Below are positions 17,662 through 31,200 of a DNA stretch of 64,000 bases, piece after piece. This DNA is from Amphiura filiformis. Lineage: Eukaryota; Echinodermata; Ophiuroidea; Amphilepidida; Amphiuridae. Numbering within the stretch: the first letter of the stretch is position 1; each line of letters opens with the position of its first letter. A model generated the notes under the pieces. That model had not been told where the DNA came from and made no database searches. It was given only the letters and a program-made list of their open reading frames with translations. Location of the stretch: contig NW_027305504.1 in the NCBI RefSeq assembly GCF_039555335.1, positions 458,501 through 522,500 of the forward strand, written 5' to 3'. The position numbers were made by a program, and so were the translations under genes.

Positions 17662-19020
17662 CACATTTTAGAAGGTAATGTGATGCCTTAGTAACCAACA
17701 AACATTTTATTCTGGATCAAGTATCAAAGGAATGTTTACATTATTAAATTTGTTTTCATTTTGCAAACCAGCAACAATTATTCCAGAAATATCTGCACTA
17801 AAGAGGGGAGGAAATAGTTTGACCAATTGAATTATTTATTTATTGTATGAGAAATAAAACCACATTGTCAAAAACAATAAGGATGTGGTCTATTTATTAG
17901 GTAATTACGGTAATACAGAAGCAAAATGTTGCTTGCACTTTGTGCCCAATTATTATGTGAAAATGATGCAGTCTTTTTTGCACATTTTTTCTAAGAAATC
18001 TAAATAATTATGTGATAATATCATATTCATGAGTATGAAAAGTTGTGACAATATAGTAAGATAGCCAAGATATGCAAGACTTGTATGCATGAAATTTTGT
18101 TAACATGGCTAAAGTGTAAGCCTTGTATGGACATTGTTTTCATTAACCGTTAATATATATATTACAGAATACAGATGGGTGACTTGAGCGTGTGTACGAT
18201 TTGTTTTACAGTAGTTTGGAAAATGCTTGTAATCATGAGAAATATGAAGTGATCAAAGTGAAGCTGTGTGCAATATAAATTAAATGTCGACAGTTTTCAT
18301 GAGTATGTGCGGAACAAAACAGTGTTATGAAGTGTTTTTGGTATTGGGTTATAAACCAGAAGTACTGAGATAAAATGGAACGATAGATAAAAAGCAGATC
18401 TCGCTGCCCATTTTTGTTTTCACAATTTGCTTGTTTCCCATCAACAGAAAAATTGAGGATAATTGGATTTGTGAAATACTACAGGGTTCAAAATTACATG
18501 TTGGCAGGCTCTCATTGTCTGAACATCTTTGACGATCTGCTCAAATTGGCATCCTACTGTTGGGTGGCCTGAGCCAGAGGAATTGTCCTTGAGCCACATA
18601 TTTACTAAAACAGTATTGGTTGCTGAAATGATGCAAACTATTTCACCTAACTGAACCCTGTAATGTTTCTTTGTGTATGTTGTCTGCAAGGAGGTAATTA
18701 TCTCCCATTTTGATTTATTGTATCATAGTATCCGATAATAATTGGCCAGTAAACTGCCCAGAGAATGCACCAATACAAATTATAAATGTGTTCAGAAAAA
18801 TTGATGTAAAAATATATTTAAAAGTTGATATGTAGAAGAAAACAAAAACATTTATATGAAAGAAAGTATAAGATTGTGTGTAATATACAAAAATGCAACC
18901 AAAAACATGTCCAAAAACAAACTAGTGTATTAAGTGGTGAATATAAGCAATGTTATGAAATTATATCATGAGTAGACAAGAGTGGTATTAATGTTAGCTG
19001 CTATGAAATAAATAGCAGTA

Positions 19021-19132
19021 CAGGATGAAATCAAAACTCGACCAGCGGTTAACTGCCGGCTCCTTCCGGTTCCGTCTGGTTGCTATTGTTCTAAACAATG
19101 GGAACCGCCGGCCGAGTTTTGATTTCATCCCT
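19021..19132. mobile_element. Short foldback (about 110 bp)
   Basis: The left end AGGATGAAATCAAAACTCG and the right end CGAGTTTTGATTTCATCCCT are inverted repeats. They continue with CCAGCGGTT / AACCGCCGG. The GC-rich centre stands out from the AT-rich surroundings. Confidence 0.78.
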
Positions 19133-20052
19133 AGGTAATTGAGTGTGTCTTATCAGAATGTTTTGTTAAATTCATGGTCTAAGTGACCTCTGACCTAGAT
19201 GATGTAGTCAAAGATTGACCCCAGTTGTTAATTTTGAATATGATGGACTGTTGATTTGTACATGAGTTTGTTTGCAGACCAGTTGGGTCCATTTTACATG
19301 GTTCCCTGGTCTTAATGTGCTCACTTTGTCATTCATGGAGTGAATGATCGATCCAACCGGTTTCGGTATTGGTGATACATGTGTAGAAAGTGATCATTTT
19401 CATCCTGACCTGTGGATGCACTTTTACTTCCTTCTCCTTTTCCAAAGTGTAAACATACTGTGTACCATGAAGTCCTCCATTCTAATATGAGTGTCAATAG
19501 ACCATTTTAGGAAATCTCAAAAACCTTTGTGAAAGTAACTGTAAGTATGTTAAGCAGATGCATACAGTTTATGATCGTTATTGCGCAGGTCAATAAGCAC
19601 AGTGACAATGTTTACATTGATGTACGCATCCATTACAAATGATGCTGGGATTTGCCAAAAAGGTCTATTGAATCTGAATCTCAGATAGAGGATAGAGTTG
19701 CACTTGGATTGGATTCAGAGTTCTTCTTTGGATCTGGAGTCACTATGGATGTAGTGTGTTTCACTAAACTTTAACCTATTGTAGCGTAAGTAACCTGCTG
19801 TAAAGTTACAAGTATTCTTTACTGTCGTAACTTGGTGTGTTCCTGTTATTAATACCGGTAATTGGTATAATACCAATTACTGTTGTTGTGTACCAATCGT
19901 AAAATATCCATAGTGAAATATCCATAGTTATGGTACCTTGTAACAATGGATGTTGAGATTTATGCGTGGTCAAGTTTAGTGAAATTCACCACTGATCATG
20001 AGAGTTCCACTTGTATCCAAATCAACGGTTTATAGAGTATGTATCAAAATGT

Positions 20053-20568
20053 GCTATTCCAGTTGAACTCCATAGTACACCCCCTATACGCCGTAGAAGT
20101 GACATAGTTAATCGGATTAACTACCATAGCAATACATGTAGATGAATACAATTTTGACTATACCGCCCGGCACTATAATGTTCACGCGGTACCGATGCAT
20201 TGAACCATAGATGTCAAAGAAAGGCTGATCACTCGCACCTGTAAGATAAGTATCTTTGAAAAGAGCGGTATTGTATTCAATCTATGTTTGCTGACATACA
20301 CAGGTGATTAGTGCAATCTGCTTGTAGTGCAGGGTGGTCTATTCAAAAATTGTATTCATCTATTGCTATGGTAGTTAATCCGATTATGACGTCACTTCTA
20401 CAGCGTATTGAAAACACAACCTTTATCTCCCACACAGGGAATATGAATTTCAAATGGGGATACCTGAATGGGCCACTCCATTTCAAATATACACTCCCTG
20501 TGTGGGAGATTAAGATCATGTCTTCCATAGGGGGTGTACAATGTATGAATTTCAACTGAAATAACCCA
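20053..20568. mobile_element. Family B MITE, copy 3, split by a second MITE
   Basis: The left end GCTATTCCAGTTGAACTCC...CACCCCCTA is separated from the rest (ACCTTTATCTCCCACACAGG ... ATTTCAACTGAAATAACCC) by 319 bp of unrelated foldback sequence. The outer element reads through cleanly if 20089-20407 is removed. Confidence 0.85.
20089..20405. mobile_element. Foldback MITE nested in family B MITE
   Basis: The termini CGCCGTAGAAGTGACATAG... and ...GACGTCACTTCTACAGCG are inverted, with arms of about 65 bp sharing AATCGGATTAACTACCATAGC. TA (or TAT) is duplicated at the two edges. The family is unassigned. Confidence 0.83.
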
Positions 20569-21816
20569 ATGTGTTGTATCAATAGCCAAACATAAAACGA
20601 GAAGGGTTAGTGGCTTAAGTGTTCTGGCCAGAATTTGTCATATGGATTCTGGGCATTAATTATATAGTATTGAAGATTTAAGAAAGCCTTAAATTGTACA
20701 TGGTAGACAGGTAGCACATATCTCTAAGTTATAAAATATAATGTCATTTTTTACTAAGATGTCAAATTAAACTTTAATCTCCTTTAAAAAGGAGAAATAG
20801 TTTGTTTGTATGTTTGTGATCATTTGGTCATGACCAAGGAGATTGATTTGTCACATAATGGAAACCAAAATAGTTGACCACCGGCCTTGAAAAGCCCAAC
20901 CTCGACAATGTGCATCTTTATTGGCACAACTCACTACTTGCACCATGTAAACAAGCAAGCACTTCAAATTGAAGTTTACAGCACGTATGGTAAAATAATC
21001 CATCAGTTACACTATTTGTTACCATTTACTCTATTAAAATCCTCCCATCAATTTTCAGAGTAGATACTTAATTCCTAATTTTGAAATTTGTACGAGAGTG
21101 ATCAATAAATCTACATGCACATGATTCTTACAGATCATGTGTCTAACAAAAACACAAATGAATCAACAACACCCAATGCATTAACTTTCCTTGCTTGAAG
21201 CAATTTTTATTTTATAATCACATTTGTTCATTATACAACAAGAATAACTTCTTTACTGTTGATCTGTACACGATATCTTCACATGATTATTAACAATATA
21301 CTGATTTTGTACAATAACTGTATATGTACACACTATTATAGTACAACAAAATTATCAAAATACTTCAGGATATGCCGTCCATATTACAGGACAAGTAATA
21401 TGCAGCATTTCATGTGGCTTCAATCCCACAATATACCTAAATCATTTTTGTGCATCAAGGGGGTGTCTCTCTTTTTTTCTCGAAGTTGATTGCGTAATTT
21501 AGCGTGGACATATTTTACGCACCGCGTAAGTTATTAATCTATTTGTTTTTCTGAAAGATATAAATGAACCACAAGTACCTACATAAATACCCCAATGTTT
21601 TGTGCGCATTTTACACTTCTTTCCCGAAAAGATGAGTTTTTTTAATGTTGATCCTCTTTAGACATCACACAGAACAAAGCTGATCTTTTCAAGAAGAAAT
21701 TGCAGTAAAAAATCTGAAAACCAGAAGGTGGCATGTCTGTTGAGCATTGTGGGTAATATTTCTGAAATTCGTTCTCATAGTTGTGTGTAACATTTTACTG
21801 AATTCAATGTTGCATT

Positions 21817-21915
21817 AAGAAAATCCTGGTGTGCGTGGCCCGAAGTTTACACTGTATTACACACGTTTCTTCTCTCTAGACGTAATTTGTGGATTGCACA
21901 CCCCAGGATTTTCTA
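21817..21915. repeat. Loose inverted repeat
   Basis: AAAATCCTGGTGTGC near 21819 is inverted as GCACACCCCAGGATTTTC near 21897. The rest of the interval is unpaired. It may be the trace of an old MITE. Confidence 0.5.
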
Positions 21916-22043
21916 TTTGTCAAATTTTGCGTACAAAACTTATGGGAACTAACTTTGCCGATGTTTCAACCTGACATATTGCCTACGTTGCTCAGGGGAC
22001 ATGCCATCCCGTATAGAAACTCTGCATTTGTAGCAAAACCCAT

Positions 22044-22411
22044 GCAAAAGGTCAGAGTATATAAAGGCCTTCGATTCAATAGAAGAATTTGTTTTTCTAC
22101 AAAAGCTTCCTTTAAAATTGCATGTTACACAATTAACAAATTCAATATATTTTATTTTGAGAACTGTCTTGTGACATCTCGCCAGAAGCATCACAAATTA
22201 CTCATTCAAATCATATACTTGGTCTTTCTTTAACACACACAATATAGACCAGACAGGTCAACTATATCATCTTAACGAGGGACTACTTTACGTCTTAGTG
22301 GTAACAGCCTAATAATTCCCGGCAATTATAAGCTGATTAAATAGAGGGAGCTATTGTGGGAAAACAAAATCTATTGAATCGAAGGCCTTTATATACTCTG
22401 ACCTTTTGCAA
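22044..22411. repeat. Dispersed repeat with 50-bp inverted ends, copy 1
   Basis: GCAAAAGGTCAGAGTATATA...GAAGGCCTTCGATTCAAT type sequence at 22046-22095 is inverted at 22359-22411. The interior 22141-22340 (CTTGTGACATCTCGCCAGAAG, ATATAGACCAGACAGGTCAACT) recurs at 54590-54800. The open frames here are accidental. Confidence 0.75.
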
Positions 22412-25400
22412 CCAGTCAGTTTCTTGGCTTCAGAAATGAATTGACTATAATCTCTAGCATCTCTAGTATGTATAGATAATGGGTTTGCAACTTGGGATTG
22501 ATGTGGATACTCATGATGCATTGTACACCAAGTTTTATTGAGCAAAAACCAATGTGGAATAAAATTGACTCGCAAAAGGCCGAGCTGTATAAAACCCCTG
22601 AAGGAGTTTGCACCAGTTTTAGAGGCAATTCCAAGAAATTAGAATAAACCGGGGGAGCTACAAATTACATAGAGCTGTAAAGATGCAATTGCTCTTGGGC
22701 TTTTCAAAAGAGGGGAGTGCCTTGAACATTAAAATTCCTTACAGCACTAATACTTCTGAAAATAGCAAATGATTTTTTTTTCTTTTGACAATTTAGGTTT
22801 TCATAAATTAATGGAAAAGGATGTTGGGATCCAATAATCAATTTTGTTTTTCTTGCCTGTAATCTGATTAATGTCATCCAAAATATTGCACTTGTGTTGG
22901 TTTTAATCATAATTAGGAGCCGTCAAACCTTTGGTTCTCACACAGGTACTACATTTTTGAACATATCATTATGAACATTATAGATAATGCCCTTCAATTG
23001 AAGATGAATGGTTAAGTCTGCAGAATGCTGGCACGCGATTATCCCTGAATAACCATGAATAAATAAAACTCAAATGAGTTTATCCTTTTCTTTTCATTAC
23101 CAACATCTTAAAAATCTCAATAAATGTATTACTTATCATACAACCCATTGCATTAACCACCCATCTTTCTTGGACGAAGTGAAAAAATAATTATGGCGAA
23201 TACAAACGACCAGTCACCAATGCGTGAATTTCTAACTGATATTGATATCACACATAAAAGCCCCACTAAAAGCAATATTGTAGGATTTCAATTTTAATTT
23301 CTATCCACAGAATGTTAGTTTCACACTATCAACTATCTTTCCAATTTTGAGCCTAACAAAATGAAACAAAAATAGCTATTTCATTGCAGCACTTAGATTG
23401 TGAAGGTATAATCCTGGAAAATCATTATTTTAATTTTGACACAAATTGATGGCATCCTCAGCAAACATTACAATATTGCTTTTAACATCCCAAAACCTAA
23501 TCCTTCCCAATTCCTTATTTCAAATTAAGCAGCATGAGATACGAAGTGGGTATTCTATGAATTGCACCCCGATATTAAACCACAATTTATATCAGCAACT
23601 TCTCAGTTTATTTCATGCATAGCAAAAAACTTCTCACAACTTTCTATAATATTTAATAACTTAAAGTGAAGAAAATGGGAACTGTGTCAATATAGTATGA
23701 ATGAGGTAGTTATTTAAATAGTATCTGGTAAAAAATGAAACTTTAGGGTTCAAGCCAAGAATGTCCTATTTGCAATAACTGCTAGGTGTTATATTTGGCA
23801 TATTGAACACTTAATAACACATAAAACAGAGAGCAGCTATTGCAAAAAGGATCTTTTTGCCCTGAGCCCCTAAAATGATGCAAGGTGTGAAGTTCCACTA
23901 GGTTCAAATTTAATTCATTACATTTACTTTCTTGAATTTTTGATTTGGATTTTATTTGTGCGAGCTTGTGCATATTTTTTAACAATTATCGGTAAATTCA
24001 ACAAAATCCGAGTTTTATTCATCTAGTTAAGTTGGTCATAATTTGATAGAATGCTGAAGTTTTAAAAAGTAACACATAAAACACAATTCATTGATAAAAT
24101 GGAAAAAACAATAAAAATCAGAATCAACAATTTTTTAATCAAAAATTCTTGTATTTTCAAATAATCAGAATCGTATTTCACCGAATCAGTACATAATTCA
24201 GATTTTTGTTTGTTGACTTTTATCTTTATTAATTTTGGGAAAACATTTAACCTACACTAGGCTAGCATTTCTTGCTTATTGCCAAAAACCACAAATTACA
24301 AATCACTATTGCCCATTAACACTGCTTTGCCATACAACGAATAAAACAATAAAATCACTGGTAAGTCACTGAAACGCCTAAATCATGTTAACAAGACCCG
24401 AAAAAAAATTGATAACAATATACTATATCTAGAATTTAGAAACAAAGTTGAGATTAAGGCATAAAAATAAGTTGGTTGAATGGCATTGATATTGTATGCA
24501 AGTTCATTTCAGATTTCACAAAATTTTGGTTATATCTCCAAGAATGACATCTTTGGTGTTTTGTAGCAAAGATAGTTTTTAAAATTCCAATGATCAGAAC
24601 ATGAAATACCAAGGATAATATTTATGCGTGCATAAAGAACTCGCACTGGCATTGGACATACATACCAGTAGCGGGTACCGTAACTTTGCTGGTACTGGTA
24701 GGTGAGTATGTGCAGTGTCCACCAACAATATTTTGTAATCGGGCTGAAAACATTTTAGATTAGCGGCCCAACTGTCCAAAAAAGTTGAGGTACAACCCCA
24801 CTGTAAAATGGACTTGGAGATTTCTATTCATTTGAATTGACACCATTAGACCTTTGAAATAAATATTTCATATTTCTATGCCTTATGAAACACAAATTTA
24901 AAGTTAATCAGAAAAAGGGAAAAAATCATTGTGTCCCTCTTACCTAAGTTGACACTAATTTTGTGCGCTCATTGTGCAATATGTGGCTACATGTCAGCCC
25001 TTATATACCAAAAAGAACTCTTACCTTTATTTTCCCAAACTTGGTAAAAACAAAAATGGTAAAACATTTTGAAAACTTAGCAAGAGACTTCTTTCTTGCA
25101 TAAATAGGACAGCAATATTTTTTGCAGAAATAAGGCAGCTCTCAAAAAGAGCCAATTAAATAATGTGATATAATTTAGTCAAACACATTGCACTTTACAG
25201 AGTGATAAAAAACTTTTCCCACCCTCCACTCCCCAAAAACTTCCCACCCTCCACTCCCCCACCTTATAAAAATGCAGCAAAGTCAGATTGTATGCTTCTG
25301 GTAACAATAAATAAACTAGTGTAACAGTGATGAATATATCAACTATGTAAAATGCATACATTAAGGCTAAACCGGTAATCGGATCGGCAAGATATATGCA

Positions 25401-25741
25401 TCAAAATATCCGATTAATGATTTCCAATATTTAATGTTATTTGCGTATTTGGTTGCAAAAACTACGAGGTTTATGTGCAGATGGTTGTTGTTCCATGTTT
25501 GGTGCTCATGTGTTTTCTCATTAACTACTACCATCTGAAACAATAACTAAAGAGCTCAAATTGCCAATTTACCAACGTTAGTTTTAACCACAATAATTCA
25601 GGCACAGGACAAATGAATTGGTGGTTAAAAATCAGACAAACTAGCAAATGTTGTCTGCCTCTACCAAATTTACATTATTTAGCACCATTTTATTGGCATA
25701 AAATCAGCAAATTCCTCCCCTGTAAACTACAGAGTACATGT

Positions 25742-26060
25742 AGGGCACGGTGGCTCAGTGGTTACGGCCTTGGATTCATAATCTGAGAGCTTACTTGATG
25801 TGCATGGGTTCGAGACCCCGTCCCACCACCGTGTTGCGCCCTTGGGCAAGGCGCTTTGCCTCGCTTGCCTTACCCCACCCAGGTGCAATGGGAAGCTGTT
25901 AGGGATTGTCACAGTCGTTGTACTGATGAACCCTCGCCAATTGTAGGCTGCAAACGTGGTTCCGACATATTCTAATGACGGCGGAATAAATGTAAAAAGC
26001 GCTTTGAGGCTGTTTACGGCATAAAGCGCTATATAAATATCTACATTTATTTTTTATTTA
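25742..26060 (+). mobile_element. tRNA-derived SINE, copy 1
   Basis: The head has A-box TGGCTCAGTGGTTACGG and B-box GGGTTCGAGACCCC, an RNA polymerase III promoter. The body contains GTGTTGCGCCCTTGGGCAAG and GTGCAATGGGAAGCTGTTAG, and the tail AAAGCGCTATATAAATATC then (ATTT)n. It matches the copy at 60654 with a small change after the A-box. It lies downstream of the PHF13/23 coding region. Confidence 0.92.
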
Positions 26061-28011
26061 TGTTTCATAATGTTTGAGCAATTTTCTTTCTTCAGTTTTC
26101 TGTCATTCAAGATATGGCTAAAATTATTGATTAAATTGTTACTTCATATAAATACAATAGGGATTTCAACAATCTGATTTCCTATAAACTTTTCTATAAA
26201 TTTTCCCTCCTAACTTATCAACATTTGATCTAAACAGGGTAATGATGTTTGGTTCCCCTCAGGACCAAGCGACCATGCTACCTATTCAGCCTTCTTACAA
26301 TGCAGCATTAGTTTTTACTGTGTGCCATAGCCTGGTTTCACAGTATCAGCGCTATATTGTTACAGGTGTAACAATATAGATGAAAATCTCTCAAAAAGTG
26401 GGCCCTGGAACATACATCCACAAATTGGACTCCAGAACATGTATATAGTATCAAGATATGACAAAGTGGTTGGCAGTGATACTATAACCGAGTTGAAAAA
26501 TGGCATGTTAAGAATTGGCTGCGTTATTTTAATTCAGTTACCATGGTTACATCTCAACTTTTAATACAGATTTGATTCTCATATACAATCATCATCATAT
26601 ACTCTTCTGAAATACTGGCCATATAGAGCTACTTTTAGCTATATATCAATCAAAAGCATTATTCATTTCGCTTACATGATAATAATATTCTAATATTTAT
26701 AGCCAAAAAAAAGCTGAAAGAGTGTGAATACACTCCAAAGAGTCAAATAGCATAACACTATCATAAATCTGCAAGACTGCAAAACTGGATTGTCACACAC
26801 TGAGACCAATATCGTGTACCTCCTGCATTTAAACTGACAAAAGTCCAAAATTGAACTGGTTTGCGCTTGTGGTGCTTAACGCCCATTATCACCATCCATG
26901 AAAACTGCAAAAAATGTATACATTTTAATCTAAGTTTGCAGGATGCGAAATATGCTAGCGGTTACACTATTTGCCCTCCCTGAGCAACACACACACATGG
27001 CAAAGTCCACAACTCTCACCTTTTTGTTGGCAACACACACCAGTTTCCAACCCAAAATAGATAAAAGGTCCCATATAATTTCTTGACACTATAGCCTACT
27101 TCATCACTCTGTAAAGCCACAATAGTCCAACATTGTGCAAAATACTGTACAAAATATTATTGATCAAAAATATTTTCCTTTTTAGAAAATGTACATTTGG
27201 TTATATTCAGACCTATTCCAAATAAGAAATACAAAAGACCCTCTGAGTTTGGCACTTAGCTTTTTCATTTTTTGTTTCTTTTTGTATTTTTTACAAAACA
27301 ATATGATTAATTTATACATCAGTCATACTTCCTAATTTGGAATAGTTCTCAACTTCATATGGACATTTGGTGGATATTAAAACGTTATGAAGAATACTTC
27401 AACTAAAACTTCCTGAAATGTTCTTGAAACTTTGGTATCAAAAATTTGCCACCTCATTTTGCAAATGGTGGAATATGATAACAAATTTATCAAGGCACTT
27501 TTTTGTCTGTAAAAAGCTAAATAATCTTCAGCAAATTGTTTGAGTTCTGTGAGCTAATGCTGGCAAGGACTTTATTTTGAATGGAGAGTTTTGCAGGGCT
27601 TCCTTGTCAAATATGGAATGAAAACTTGCATTATATAATTTGCTGTTAATTATTGTGCCATTGTGTCTCAGCAATACAATTGTAGAATCCTTTAACATAT
27701 TGACTAAAAAGTATTAATCAGTAAAGTTTCTGCAGACCTAATTATCACCCTGAAAATGCCTACATAAATTATCTTCTATAAAGTGGAAAAGTTGCCAAGT
27801 TACTATGATCCCAATATATACCAAAATGGAATGTCTATTTGTAAGTGCACTTGAGTATTCCAAATTTCATCATTTTGCTCAGTATCCCAACCCTTGTGAA
27901 TGAAATCATCCATCCCTGCTTAAAATTAATATCCACAAAATGTCCACATCACGATATTTAAAAACTCTTATGTATAATACATCTATGTACAGACTTGACC
28001 CTCTTCTACTA

Positions 28012-28247
28012 CTAACTATCTTCGTAGAGTTCTTTGAACTGTTTCTTTGGCGCGCTTGCGCGATTTGATTTGCGGATTTTGTGCTTTGAGTCTCTGCATT
28101 TCTGACAGTTGAATACTTCAGGGACGTTGGTTTTGCGGATCTTGGCACAGGAGAGGTGGACCCACGTTGTACATTCTGAGCACTCAATCATTGGCCGTCC
28201 AGAGAAAGGCTTATTGCAGTAACAGGTTATGAGGTCCCAATCTTCTC
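28012..28247 (-). CDS. PHF13/PHF23: PHF13/23-like exon 5: PHD finger and stop
   Basis: The acceptor TTTTAACCAG is read on the minus strand at 28257-28248. Two bases complete Gly, then [48 protein letters not shown] and a basic tail ending KELYEDS; TAG at 28014-28012 is followed by two more in-frame TAGs. GRPMIEC.EC.TW.HLSCAKI is diagnostic of PHF13/PHF23. The longer open frame in another phase here is a shadow. Confidence 0.95.
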
Positions 28248-31200
28248 CTGGTTAAAAGTGACAAAAAACAAAATTGAATTATTTGAAATTTTAGTGTTAA
28301 TGAGCATACAACTTTTAACTATAACTACTACGAAAATAATTTGTGATTAAAGGAGTATTTCGTGATCCTAGCATCCTCTTTTTATGACATTTTTCAGTAG
28401 ATATCCACGAAAAAAGCTTATTTCCAAAATTTCAGTTGATTCCGATTTTGCGTTTGCGAGTTATGCATGATTATGTGTATTACACTGCTCCATAGACAAT
28501 GTGTTGTAATTTCGTTCTGGTGCACCAGAACGAAATTAAAATTTGGCAATATTTTTGCTAAACTAATTAATCTGCAAGAAATATTTGGTACATAAACATT
28601 ATGTAGCCAGAGGTATCCAGTGGTGTAAAAATCTCAACTTTTTGGGGAAAAGTGGGGATGAGGCTGTGGATCACGAAATGCCCCTTTAATATTGCATTTG
28701 TACTGAACTTCAAATTCTCAAACATTTTCCTCAAATCCTCAAACAATTTCTGCATCTCAATACTGAAATTTGCTTTTACAGAACCATTTTCTTGACAGAT
28801 GGTTCGAGATCAAGGGTTTACTAAATATACAAAGTTTGACCAAAAAGAGACCCAAAAATATTAATTTTCTGAAATTTGGAATTAAATTAAATATTACAAA
28901 TTTTGATATTTTGCTGAAAAACAATGCAAAATTTGCACTTCCAAAAGCACATCTTGAAATTTAACACAAAATTTAAATTTGTGACCCAAATCTGAACATA
29001 TAAGCCTGAAAATAATACACAAACCTGTTGCATATCCCTGTAACCACCTTTTGACTAAGATGACCCCCCTGCTTTGACCCTCCCCCCTTTCTACCACCCC
29101 ACCCCCGAGATTGCATCAATGTCTTACCTCTTTCTCTCTTTGGTGGTCGGAATGACCTATACTGATACACAGGGACTGGGGCTGGCTCTACCGGTGAGAT
29201 ACTGTCAAAATCTGAGACTTGAGATGCATAATCTGACTCGCTGCTATTGCTACCGACACTGTTTCCTTCACTGTCAAGAGGACTTGTACTTCTCTTGGTT
29301 ACTCTATCCTGTAAACACACAAACAAAATAACAAACATTTAGGTATGACCTATATAACAACACAAATCACAATCTGATCAAATCTGACCAAACTTGGAAA
29401 AGTTATTCCAATCAAAAATTATCCAGTGTACTTTGGTTCTGAATAATTCCCTAGTTTTTCATCAATTTTTCTTTTGTCTTCTAGTGTTTGTGTTTTTGGT
29501 TTGTTTGGAGTTCTTGAGCATAATTTTTTGTATGTTAAATATTTAGAGAATAAAGGTACCGTATTGGTTTTAGCCACTGGTATGCATCTAACGTCTCATA
29601 TAACACGGGCGACATCATTATTTTTTAGTATTCGCCTCGTTGTTTTACGCCAAAAATAATGTTGCTAAAAACAATACCTTTATTCTCATTCTTAAACACT
29701 TCAATTCAAATAGAAATATCATACATTTTTATCAAATTAGATTCTACATTTTACAAGGAATAGAACTACCTATGGCTTAAAATCGATCAGTCCCGTTGTT
29801 GCTATGTGCCTCCGATTGGCTCAAATAGCGGGTACGCGTATCGCGTTGATGCACACAGGGCCGGATTTACCATAGGGCCAGATGGGCCCGGGCCCCCAAA
29901 ATTGCCCTGTGCGGTGTGTATCTTCCATATTAGCCGAAAAACACCAGTTTTGGCCCAAAATAGTGTACAAAAATTACAAAATTTATAGTCAAATTCAGCT
30001 TCAATATGGGCTAAAGTATTCTAAAATTGAATTTTTTCAAATGTCCTTGTAAAATCTACAAACTTGGCCACATGCCTTCACAGTGCGTTTGGGGGCCTCC
30101 AAATTTTGGCCTGGCCCAGGGCCCCCAAAAAGGTAAATCCGGTTCGTGTGATGTTGTGTCATATCACACAGGTAAGAACCAATAAGATTGCAGGAACAGG
30201 ATTTAAGAATTTCCCGTAGTGTAGTAACAAAAGAAACTACTTACTCATGGCACAAATTGAGTTATTACAAGAATAACATTCAACAAAACAAAATAGATCA
30301 ATACTATTTTCCCTATAAAATGCTTTTAATTTGCCACTTTTTTCCTTTTTCTGCTTTAAGTAAATTTTTAATTAGGGCATATTATTTATCATGTAACAAA
30401 ATAACTTACTGCTTCATTATGTAACGAAGCCTCATAGTCAAGCACCCATGTACAAAATGTACTGAAGTCAGTCATTCTTCTCTTGCTGGGCTGAAAAGAA
30501 AAATCAAGAGAAAATTATTAAATACTGTGAAAAGCAGGAACAAATAAAACATATATCCATAGTCTTATTATAAATCATTTTGTAACAATTTTGAAGAAAA
30601 AAAACAGGTGGCGAGTGGCATGATAGAGCCGGCAACTTGTGAAACCGACTGGCCGTATGGCATTTATTATCAAACCCCAACGGTTTTAGCTTGTATAATT
30701 ATTTATTAACATATATTTGTTTGTGATATTTCAAGCGTTTTAAAATTTCAAAATAATCCCATTCAATTACACGGTTGACGATGGAAATTTACTGAATTTA
30801 GAGAATGCACGGCACATACCACCTGAAAAAAAATTAATTCACTTCAAAGGAGTATTTGTGATTGTAGCATCCTGTTATGTTTGAGTAGAAATCCACACAA
30901 AAAAACATTGGAAGCAAAATTTTAGTTTTTTGCATGATTATCAATCTTGTATATTGGATTTGCTCCATTATATGCCAGCCAATGTGCTGTAATTTCATTC
31001 TATTGACAGAATGTTTATCCAATTTGATGATTCTTTCAGAGATGCCACTTTTTTGTATTTATGTGGAAATTACAGGGTTTATTTTTTTGTAATGTGACCA
31101 AATTTTTTTTACAATTTTGTAATTTTTTCCCCCCCAACTTTTCCCCATTTTTATCATACTCATTACTCAGAGCCTTACATAAATCAAAAATCCCATCTTC

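Larger units (their letters stand above)
10589..28011. other. MINDY 3' UTR/intergenic region
   Basis: I find no host exon between the MINDY stop and the PHF13/23 terminal exon. Part of the left side is presumably MINDY 3' UTR and part of the right side PHF 3' UTR; no single polyadenylation signal can be chosen, since AATAAA occurs repeatedly. Contents recognised: the minisatellite, foldbacks at 12203, 13541, 14240, 17447 and 19021, an RTE-like LINE fragment at 14650, family B MITEs at 16383 and 20053, a dispersed repeat at 22044-22411 and a SINE at 25742. The stretches 11600-12150, 15760-16380, 17700-19000, 22700-25740 and 26060-27900 are AT-rich with nothing I can name. Confidence 0.6.

Noticed and set aside
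21889-22233. 114-codon plus-strand frame and its antisense
   Set aside because: It falls on a dispersed inverted repeat; no domain.
27906-28187. 93-codon minus-strand frame overlapping the PHD exon
   Set aside because: Wrong phase; the PHD finger with all zinc ligands is in the overlapping frame used here.
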